Positions 43,506-52,735 of a DNA stretch of 64,000 nucleotides are shown here, piece by piece. Position numbers and translations under genes: made by a program. Origin of the DNA: Microdochium bolleyi (taxonomy: Eukaryota; Ascomycota; Sordariomycetes; Xylariales; Microdochiaceae). The notes under the pieces are model-generated. The model made no database searches. It was not told the origin of the DNA and worked only from the letters and a program-made list of their open reading frames with translations. The stretch spans positions 124,001 through 188,000 of the forward strand of contig KQ964246.1 in NCBI GenBank assembly GCA_001566295.1. The letters run 5' to 3'. Within the stretch, counting starts at the first letter, position 1; each line of letters begins with the position of its first letter.

Positions 43506-46500
43506 ATGGCTCTCGTGAGGAGTCTCTATTTCTTCCTTCACCGAAGCCGTGCCAACTGGCCCACGGTCTGGAGATTATACGGCACATACACGAACATCAG
43601 AACTTACTACCTCTTACTAGAGACCTACCAATACGAATGGACGGACCTGTCGACAATTCAGGGATTGCAGCATTTTTGGAATCGTACGCTGTCTCCAGAC
43701 GAGACACAACACATTCTTGTCAGCCTCGCCATACAATCCTGTCTGCTCTTGCTGATGGTCTGCGTGTGGAACGTCTTCAGCTGGCACGAGAGCCTACAAG
43801 CCAATGAGAGCCGACGTGACAGGGACACTGTCAAGTTCAGCATGCTGCTTGACGACCTCCCTCGCTGGGGTCTGCTTCGAGGGGTGTATTGGACGGTATC
43901 CTCTTCAATCATTACACCTGCCGTCGGGAGAGATCTTCGCTGGTCACTTCCACTGATTACTTCAGGGCTAGCAGCCGGCAGCCTGGTTTACTATCAGGGG
44001 CACAAAGCACTTCGGCTGCTGACGTGCGCATTTCCATTGATATACGTTGACGCACTTAGTGTCTTATTCGCCATGTGCTCCATGGCCATTATTCCTCTGT
44101 ATACCTCGAGTGTTCTTGACGGATTCCAGGAGATGCCATGGTTAGGACTCGTGTCAATCACTCTCTTCTACACCACATACTTGGCCATTGAAATGCGAGC
44201 GATGCGTCTACTCGTCATGCTCTCGCCGGTCTGCGCCGCGGGGATGATGCTGGCTTTCCTATCGACCCGCCACATCACGAGACGTCTGGTTGAGCCGATC
44301 CCAGCTCATGTTCTCGCGACCACGCCGAAAGTTGGAATTTGCCGCATCTGCCGTACCACCATCATCGCGAAGCTCGCACAGCGAGGAAAATCGCCCGAAA
44401 GCCGAGTCGACGGCGTGTCTCATGGTCACCACGTGTGGAAGAGCACGCTCCGAGCCTGGGCGGCAGGTGGTTGCCGTTTATGCGCGACCATCTGGCACCA
44501 TCTGGCATGCATTAAGCCGGACATCAATTTCCTGGTCCCTCGGTACTACGCAACGACCTTCGAGTTCTCACATGACAGAATCCTCATCAATCATCAGTGG
44601 AACTGGTACATCTGCGAGTTCAGAACCATGAGCACCAAGGAGGATACTCTCCGATCCTCGCTGCCGCAGCAAGAGCTGCCTGATCATACTGGGTCCGATG
44701 CGAGTCTCGACCAAGCCAAGCAGTGGTTTTCCAAGTGCTACCAGGGTTCTTGCGGCCACAGACCGAAAAGCTCACATGCATGGCTCATGGGGTGCAGCCA
44801 GAATCACAGCGCCTGCGCTTCCAACATCGACGCCAACTTTAGACCATCTCGCCTGCTATACCTTGGTAACCCTATGGGCCAGGTCAGGCTGCATACAATG
44901 GCAGAATACCCCGAGATTCTGGAGTACATGACGCTGAGCCACTGTTGGGGCCCGGAACGATCGTGCTCAAACAAGCTGCTGCGCAGCAATATAGAGTCCT
45001 TCTACGAGGCCGTTCCGGATGATGCACTTCCGCAGACATTCCAAGACGCCATCCGCGTGGCGCGACACCTGGGCTCAAAGTACTTGTGGATTGACAGCCT
45101 GTGCATAATCCAGGACTCTGTCCAAGACTGGAACACGGAGTCGGCCATGATGGGCGAGATTTATCGCAACTCGCAGTGCAACATAGCAGCCACGCAGGCT
45201 CTCGACAGCTACGAGGGCTGTCTGTATCCTCGAAATCCACGGGTAGTACAACCAGAGCCCCTGCCGCAGCCCGAGGATGGCGAAGACTATGAAACGGACA
45301 ATGACGTGTGTCTGTACAACGGCTCCGATCCCGACAGGCCCTATAACCTGTACACGCGAGCCTGGGTTCTTCAAGAAGTTTTGCTGGCGCCGCGGACCCT
45401 CGATTGTGGCCGGACCCAGCTCTACTGGCGGTGTGATGCCATGCGGGCATCAGAAGAGATTTCGGGGGGTTTTCCTGTGTCGATCAGTGCTTACTGCACC
45501 CATCCTGGCGGTGTAACTTCACAGGGTGCTCCTGCGGAGAGTCTGAAAGCCATGGCGGCCGGCATGATGGAGTGGGAGTCAGACTACAGTCGACGCATTC
45601 TGGACAAGGAAGAGGATGAAAGGGTCACTCTCGGGCCACCTAACATGGCGACATTTCTCTGGTGCACAGCGCTCGGCACCAACTCTGCGGCCACTCACTG
45701 GAGCACATTGGTCAATGTGTACTCGCGTATGAAGCTGACTTTCGATACGGACAGACCGGTTGCCATCGCCGGCGCGGTTGATGCATTCCGTCCATACCTG
45801 GGGAGCTACTGGGCCGGCATGTGGGAGAACCTGCTCCCAGCCCATCTGATCTGGCGGACAACCGATAGTTTTACTCTGGGAACATTCCCGCACTGCTCGA
45901 GGCCTTCAACGAAACGGGCGCCAACCTGGTCTTGGCTGTCACTCGAGGGGAGTGTTTACTATGGTGGCGCACAGTGAGTTGCTAATTCACTTTTGAGGAG
46001 CCAGGCTTGAGATGTAACATTCCTCGAAAGTGGCGTCTTATTCAAGAAGATAACAGGATATCCCTGCTGACACTTGAGTCATTTAGCCATTTCTCGAAGA
46101 CTGACAGGATCCTCTGCAGCCTCATGAAGGCCGAGCCAATTTCCGCAGTGGACATTCGGCTTCACCTCCGCGCCCCTGTACTCCACGCCACGCGGATGGC
46201 TGCCTTTCAGAGCTATGCCCTTGCTCGAGTACTTAGCACCTGGATTCGCCCAGACCGCGACAGAATCCTCATTGAAAACTTGAATGCGGAGGCCAAATGG
46301 GAAATTGATGAGAGTCACGCAGGCGACACCAGCGATGATGAAGTGCTCATTTCGGTCGCTTTCGACGTGCAGGCGGAGGAGGATGAGGCTGGAGACATCT
46401 TCCTCATGGTGGTTCACGTTTCGGAGTTCGAGGGAAGCGAGCATGTCCGTGGATTGGTACTGCAGGAGAACTATGCAGGCGGCTCTTTCTCGAGACTGGG

Positions 46501-46573
46501 ATGGTTCGTGGTAATGGGGAAAGCCGCTAGCAGCATTTGGGGCGGTGAGAAGAGAGACTTGGTCTTGACCTAG
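43506..46573 (+). CDS. HET-domain protein with N-terminal membrane segments
   Basis: Exon 1 is 43506-45973, starting at ATG 43506 (the frame is open to a GTG at 43482). Exon 2 ends at TAG 46571-46573; its start is 46057 (83-bp intron, acceptor taacag) or 46012 (38-bp intron, probably too short), giving 994 or 1009 aa. Hydrophobic helices lie at about 70-91, 148-163, 171-199, 212-228 and 233-253. Next come a CRICRTT motif and WAAGGCRLCATIW. The HET domain (about 473-650) shows MTLSHCWG, LWIDSLCIIQD, DWNTESAMMGEIYRNSQCNI and, further on, RAWVLQEVLLAPRTL. A conserved APTWSWLSLEG follows. HET domains trigger incompatibility cell death on non-self recognition; the membrane part suggests attachment to a membrane. 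It lies next to a second HET gene. Confidence 0.85.
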
Positions 46574-47014
46574 GTCTCTTGAAGAGAATTACAAGAAAGA
46601 GGGATTTTCTTAGTTTTGGGCGAATCGACAAGAGTGCATAGAGCCACTGGGAGATCCCCCGAACTACTATTCCATCGTTAAGATGTTCGTGCTACCTTAG
46701 GCATGTGTTCTCGCCATAGCATGGGCTAGTTGTCTTGCAATTCTGAGGAGAGAGTCGCCGGGTACTGCTTCCATGAGTAACCAGGGTTCACAAAGTCCAC
46801 AATCTGCCTTGACTGGAGGCCTTGCGGCACAGCCTGCCAGGCTTTCTTTGACCGGGTCTCAGCTGGACTTGGTCCGTCCTTCCACCCCCAAAAGCGGCGT
46901 CTCCGGCATTCTTCCCCTCGAGGCACTGCGCGAGCCTGTCCACGTCCGAGCACACCTCCTAGCACCAAGGCAAGTGCACAACCAAGCAGCCGTCCATCAC
47001 AGATATCACGCACA
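46574..47014 (+). other. Intergenic region between HET genes
   Basis: About 440 bp with no supported gene; it presumably contains the terminator of the first and the promoter of the second HET gene. Confidence 0.35.
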
Positions 47015-49556
47015 ATGACCCGTCACCGCGAGAGACTGTGGAAGCAGCAGCAGGCACATGCGGTAGCACTGCGAGCTGACGCTACCACTGAGGCGGGCCG
47101 GAAAACCTGCAGCTTGCACGGCGCAGAAGGCCAGACCCGAGGCGGCCCAGTTGGCCAGGACGGGGAGTCCTGGAAACAAGAAGTCGAACAACAAAACAGC
47201 CGGCTCGCCATGTGAGCTAACGGCTGGTGCCCGCGGCAAATTGAGCACCTGTCGCACAAGTACGAGCCCGAGACTTTTGCATATCTCGCGACTCTCCAGC
47301 GTTCGCCGGTGCGAGCGGCAGCAGACCACTCGCACTGCTCTGCCCTGGCATGCGGTGCCTACAACTCTGATATGTCGCGGTATCGCACGAGGCACACCAC
47401 TGAGGACTGCGCCTGCCACATGATTGAGACACCTCGTGAGCAACTCCTGGCGGTCTTGAAGAATGGCAAGGTCCCTCTCATCGCGATCGAGGACGATGGT
47501 GAGGGCTCATGCAATCTCGCTGTTCGAGCCCGCTCCATCGGCACCAGCTACGTAGCTATCAGCCACGTCTGGGCTGACGGATTGGGCAATCCGAGCGGTA
47601 ATGCACTGCCTCTGTGCCAGATCAGGCGGTTGAAAGACATCCTTCGAGACATGGAGGTTCTTCTGGGCTATGAACAGGTGAGACGTGCCCCATGCCTGGA
47701 AGTTGGCGCTGTGTATTGACAGTGATGCAACAGAAGACGCAATTATTCTGGATGGACACCCTGTGCATTCCCGTAGCGGCAGACGACCTGCCCTGGAAAA
47801 TGGTGCAGATCGACAAGATGTCGTCCATCTACAAGGGCGCGGCGGCCGGGCTCGTGCTGGATGCGGAGCTCATGGCGATGACCTTCCGTGCTGAGATGCG
47901 CGGTCAACGAATCAAGGCCAGCCCGGAGGTATACGCTCGCATAGTGAGTAGTATCTGGATGACGAGGAGCTGGACCTACCAGGAGGGACTACTACCAGCT
48001 TCTATGGCGATACAATTCCAGAACACGATCTGGGCCCTCGAACATGTTCCCATAGGGCACGACGTCTGTCGGTTCCAGGAGACGTGGCTACATGACGGCA
48101 CAATCCAAACGAGGCCGCCGAGCCCTGTCAGTACCCAAAATCTTCCGAAGGCCCGATACCGCCAGACCCCCACGGCCGGCCATCGAGAGGTGATCAGCAC
48201 TCACATCGCCCCGGAGAGCTTCGAACATGCCTCGGGCGATCACCACGACTGTCTCGCACTATCTCTTCAATGGTCTCTAATCGACACGTTTCATCCCGAG
48301 ATAAACTCCATAGCGTTCGCACGAGCATGGAACGAGCTCTCCGGCCGCTCTACTAGCATGGCGGAAGACGTGCCACTGATCATCACCAACGTACTTGATC
48401 TGGAGAACGCGCCACTGCTACGCTATCTTCACGACCCGAGCGATATGTATCACGCGATACTGCTAAGTCTGGAGACCGTCCCAATGGCACTGTTGTTCAA
48501 CCAGGGGGCCCGGAAGATCGGGGAAGTGAACAACAGATGGGTTCCCCGCCAGATCGGCTCACACGTAACACTACATGGAGAGACAGCCACTGTGCGTTCT
48601 TCGCACCTTTCGTATCGGTACAACGGCGATCCGCGAGCGTGGGAGGAGGGTATTTCCATCTACACTTACCCTCAAGTGATAGGCTTCAGTTCGGCGATAA
48701 ACCTTTGTTGTGTTGATGTGAGAATGGGGGAAAGCTCGTTTTTCGCTGTGGAGCCTGTTCTTGATAAGAACGACCTCCTCGACACATCTTCGTCCACAGC
48801 CACTTGGATACTAATCGAGACAGGTCGTGGTGTCATGCGTGGGGCTTGCTTCTACGAGACTTGTCACGCCCCTCAAGCGCGTCGGGAGAACGACATATCA
48901 ACCTCACGAGAAACCGAAACGACACCGCTCCTAGCGCCACGAAATTCGAGTGACCCCCCATCGCAATATGTAGATGTTCCTCAGTTCAGCCTGACATTCA
49001 ACTGCCCCCTAAATCTACGCCTAATGGGAGAGGACGAAGTCCGGTCCATAGACAGAGGCTTAGCCCTCAACATCGCGCGGTGCAGGGTTTCGTGTGAGCT
49101 ACAGATTAACCATGGTAATGCTTGCTCTTCTCCTCAATGGGCACCGTGACAGTTGGGACCTCACTTTCCAAAAGCTGCCGAAGCTAACACGAACATTATC
49201 GCGTAGATCCTCCAGCTGGTTTCATCCCGCTCAAGCGCAGAGCTCCGCCAGACTACACTTCCGCAGCCGCCACTCTGCACCACGCCATCTATCTGCTGGT
49301 CCCGATCTTGACTTTACTGCTACTGGTCGGCGTGGTCAAAGCTGGTGACATGATCCTGGGAAGCCCGACTGCTACAGCGGTCCTGGAGGTCCTGGCCAAG
49401 ATGGCAGCTCGAGCCTCGCCTCTATTGATTTTCTTGCTTGTGTGCCTGTTCACGATCCTTGTCGATCGGTGGGTCAGGATACTACGGGACTGGCGGCATG
49501 TGCGGTCATTCGAGGCACTCGCGGAGGAGCGGCAGAGGGTTCGCGGGAGTGTGTGA
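47015..49556 (+). CDS. HET-domain protein with C-terminal membrane anchor; in-frame TGA near the N-terminus
   Basis: The exons that can be fixed are (start)-47677, 47734-49114 and 49207-49556, with introns gtgaga..caacag and gtaatg..gcgtag. The frame is closed once by TGA 47213-47215. Upstream, the same frame is open from ATG 47015; downstream it resumes with the family-typical NGWCPRQIEHLSHKYEPETF. If translation avoids the stop by using ATG 47372, the product is 678 aa. HET marks are YVAISHVWADGLGNP, LPLCQIRRL, FWMDTLCIP, MVQIDKMSSIYKGA and MTRSWTYQEGLLP. The last exon encodes two hydrophobic helices (AIYLLVPILTLLLLVGVV and PLLIFLLVCLFTILV), a tail anchor missing from most HET proteins. The TGA could be a CGA-to-TGA mutation, or a removed intron that I failed to see. 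Function: heterokaryon incompatibility or non-self cell death, by family. Confidence 0.75.
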
Positions 49557-50475
49557 ACGTGTACCATCCTTCTGCTACAGGAGGAAGATTCAAGATGGCA
49601 CAGAGAGGAGATTGGATGTCAAGGTCCCGGACAAGAGCTGGAATACCTCTCCCAGTATCTGTACTTCACCCAAGCCCAGGGTCGAAAGATTTGCAGACAT
49701 TAGAATGATTTGATTGACTGGTATCTCGACCACCAGTGATATTGGCGGGACAAAAAGAAGCAGACGGCAAAAAAAGAAAAGGACGATTGACATGCTCCTG
49801 TAGACAGGAGCGCATCGGGAATTGAGCCCGATGCGGGGGTCGAACCCGCAACCTTGAGATTAAGAGTCTCACGCTCTACCGATTGAGCTAACCGGGCGGA
49901 GGCTTCGAATTGATGAAATTTCCCAGCTCTTATTTGGTAACTTGGCAGGAGAGAATTTGCTCGGGGAAGAACAAACTGTCGCAGCGGGAGGTCGTGCCTC
50001 GCCATTTGAAGGTACGTGCTGGAACCCCTCTAGACCTTCGTACGCTGAAAATTCTAGGGGATCAGTCAGGAAAGGTAACAACTTACACCCTCGAGGGTTT
50101 CTTCTGCAAACCTGGATCGAGATTGATGACCCCCAAAATTACATACAAGAGATGAGCTTGGAAGTCGGTGGAGAATGGGGAGGGTTTGTCGTAGAATTGG
50201 AAGAAGGTGCGATGCACGCTAGTATATGGACTTTGGTACGGATCACCACATGCCTGCCCATCGTTCCTGCCGTTTCATATCAAATAAAGTGCAGCAGGCT
50301 GCCACCCCCTCACAGTCTCAGCAATTGGGAATTGGCGTCCCCTTGTGATTGTGTTTGGCTCTCGACCAAGAGACCGATTGTGTAGAACGACGCTCCCGAA
50401 TACCTTCACATCAAGTCGATTTGTCAAGTTTACTCTTGTCCTGTCTCTCTGCTTCCTCCTGCTCTTCCCTTCGAC
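49557..50475. other. Intergenic region containing tRNA-Lys
   Basis: The only accepted feature is the tRNA-Lys(CTT) at 49826-49897 on the minus strand. The segment 49900-50475 has no supported gene apart from the leader of the ORF at 50476. Confidence 0.45.
49826..49897 (-). tRNA. tRNA-Lys (CTT anticodon)
   Basis: 72-nt minus-strand tRNA with a full cloverleaf: acceptor GCCCGGT/ATCGGGC (one G-T pair and otherwise paired), D arm GCTC-AATCGGTA-GAGC, anticodon stem TGAGA/TCTCA with loop CTCTTAA (anticodon CTT, U33 present), and T arm GCGGG-TTCGACC-CCCGC. The A box TAGCTCAATCGG and B box GGTTCGACC are intact. No intron. CCA is not encoded, as usual in eukaryotes. Confidence 0.97.
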
Positions 50476-51069
50476 ATGACCCGTTCGGCACGACAGCCAT
50501 TAAGTTCCCTGGAACCCAATGTGCCGCTTGAGCGATCCATCAGGGCCTCTTCGCGTATCCGTGCTCAGCCTCAAGTACAAGCTGAAGCCGCTCAGTCGGA
50601 CCCAGACACCGATGAGCCCCTGGTCAAGCGTCGGAAGACGTCCAAGGGAAAGGAACCAGCCTTTCTGTATGAGGACCAAGAGTACTGTGCGGATGGTGAC
50701 GATGACTACGATGATGAGGGCGATGCCGACTCCGTCTATAGTGACGATGAGGATGAAGACGATGTCTTCATGAAGCAAATCAACGATGACGAGGAGGCCA
50801 TCGAGGCTGCACTGGATGCTGAGGACGAATTTCTCGAGGGCCTTGAGGCCATAGACGAACATGTCTCCCAGGCGACTTTCGATATGACGCCTGCACAGCT
50901 TGGGGCTGATACCCGGCGTATTATGAAAGAGAACAAGGCCCAGCTGCAGACCGAGTACCCTGACCTGGACCCTTTTGCGGTCCCAATCCCAGCCGACAAC
51001 CATGTCGCAAGATACGACATTGCCCTTGGCATTCTTCTCAACGAATGGCGGACAAAGGTCCTCAGCTAG
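50476..51069 (+). CDS. Acidic Asp/Glu-rich protein of unknown family; frame continues past TAG to 51393
   Basis: ATG 50476 opens 197 codons to TAG 51067-51069. The same frame then stays open for another 107 codons to TGA 51391-51393, with plausible protein (RPFYPSMWIAAAQWDPDTL, FGMSDLTVQKLRECECKLPL). The first part has a basic KRRKTSKGKEP (possible nuclear signal) and a very acidic run (residues about 75-100, with SVYSDDEDEDDVF), then EEAIEAALDAEDEFLEGLEA. A nuclear, chromatin-related or regulatory role is possible from composition only. The TAG may come from CAG (C-to-T), making this a broken 305-codon gene, or the true product may be 197 aa. The antisense frame (50500-51411) is also open but looks like a composition shadow. 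Confidence 0.55.
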   Translation: MTRSARQPLSSLEPNVPLERSIRASSRIRAQPQVQAEAAQSDPDTDEPLVKRRKTSKGKEPAFLYEDQEYCADGDDDYDDEGDADSVYSDDEDEDDVFMKQINDDEEAIEAALDAEDEFLEGLEAIDEHVSQATFDMTPAQLGADTRRIMKENKAQLQTEYPDLDPFAVPIPADNHVARYDIALGILLNEWRTKVLS

Positions 51070-51393
51070 AAGCTGAAGGATGTTATAGAGACACCTGAAG
51101 ATCAGAGACCATTCTATCCGAGTATGTGGATCGCAGCGGCACAATGGGACCCCGACACATTGGCCAAGCGTATTTCGACCGCCAAGCCGCTTGCTATCAA
51201 GCATAGCTTTGGTATGTCCGACTTGACGGTACAGAAGCTGCGAGAGTGCGAGTGTAAACTCCCTCTTTATTGCGATCTGTGGGGGACATACCTTGATGTC
51301 CTTGAGGGACCAAAAAACGGCAGACCGGCACAAGTTTACTCTGCTCGATCTTCCAGCGCAGGCTACTGCAAGGCTAGATCGCACTATTACTGA

Positions 51394-52735
51394 TTCCGCC
51401 TCAGTGACCACAGAGAAAGATCCATAACGGCATCACAATGATGAGAGCCCAGATCAGCCTTTCTGCGCTAGCGGCAGTTGGTTCCGCGCTCTCCCTTCTT
51501 CCCCATCCGGAGGTTAACGTCCTTTATAGCCCGGGCGGACCCTGACGAGCCTGACTGGAGAGCGGCTCGAGCGGAACGGTGACCAGTAATGCCGGGTGAC
51601 ACCTCACACACTCTCGCACACACACGGGGCTTTTTGCTTGGCACCATGGATGCGCAGTGATGTGATGCATTGTGATATTGCCGTTGTCGGTAGCTCCTTG
51701 GCACGCCGCCACCACCATCATCTCCCTCTCCCCCTTTGGGAACCTGGCGTCATCTTAACAATGGGATCATCAGAGGTTCGCGCGAAACCAACCGAATGGG
51801 GTGGTGACGCAGAATGCTTTTGTGGATGCTTCTCATCTATATTCGAGCAAAGGCTCACACGTTCGGCTACCAACGTTCCCGAGAGTAGGAACCTGTTTAC
51901 GAGACGAGTGCAATCAACACAGAATCATGCTTTGCTCAACACGACTATTCCCTGGCTTACATGATGTGTTCGACATCTAGCTCTAGCCAATCACTATACA
52001 CGACTTTTAAACCCACCATATCTTATTTCTCCTGAACGGCATCCAGACCATCACGGACAATGACCAAGCAGTTCTGGGCGGTAGGTCATGGATCTTGGCA
52101 CCGACCGTGGTGCAGATCCAGCTCGCCACCTCAGCTCCCCGAGAGGTCAGGAAATGCTCTTTCCTATAGAAGCTTCGTCCTGGATGTGTCTTGGACTTGA
52201 TGCCTCGATGAATAGATGCATATCAGGTACTCGTCAAAGGCAAAACTCTCCTGGTATTCGGGGATGCACCATCTCTGTTTTCTTGTTGAGAGACATGTCC
52301 CCTTCACTGACGTCCACTGAGTGGCACGTCTCGCGGCTTTCTTCGGCCACCATCAACTTGGCCGATTTTGAGGGAAGTCAGGTGATGCGTTGCGCATCAG
52401 TGATATCGTCTGTGTCATTGCATCTCGGCGCTGTTGCCCCACGTCGGCAGACTGACAAAGTCGACAATGTCGGACCCATCTGATTCCAGGGAGATATCAA
52501 GCCTAAAGTGTAGTGTTCATCTCTTCGTAGTGGACGCGTAGGCCCGCCATTTAGTCCACACAAGATTGTTCCCGAAAGTTTCGTTACTCTGCTGCTACAT
52601 CATTCATCACGTTTCTACAAAACTCGTTCTTTCCAGGTATCATGCCATAAACCATTGTAAACCACCAAAGGATCCTCAATCGACACCAAAACGCCCTCAT
52701 GCTGAGCCCTTGAGTACACTGACATCTCCATCATT
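51394..52735. other. Intergenic region
   Basis: About 1.3 kb downstream of the acidic ORF up to the MCM2 3' end. Apart from the short signal-peptide-like ORF at 51438, nothing is supported. Confidence 0.4.
51438..51545 (+). CDS. Very short ORF with signal-peptide-like start
   Basis: 35-codon ORF ATG 51438 to TGA 51543-51545. The N-terminus MRAQISLSALAAVGSALS looks like a secretion signal, followed by only about 15 residues. It could be the first exon or decayed remnant of a secreted protein, or chance. No downstream exon was confirmed. Confidence 0.15.
   Translation: MMRAQISLSALAAVGSALSLLPHPEVNVLYSPGGP

Noticed and set aside
45974..46011. 38-bp intron as the only splice choice in the first HET gene
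   Set aside because: Shorter than nearly all fungal introns; the 83-bp alternative ending at 46056 keeps the same frame and is preferred.
50500..51411. Antisense 303-codon open frame
   Set aside because: It mirrors the acidic coding strand; its hydrophobic Val/Ile runs are the complement of Asp/Glu codons, and it shows no domain.
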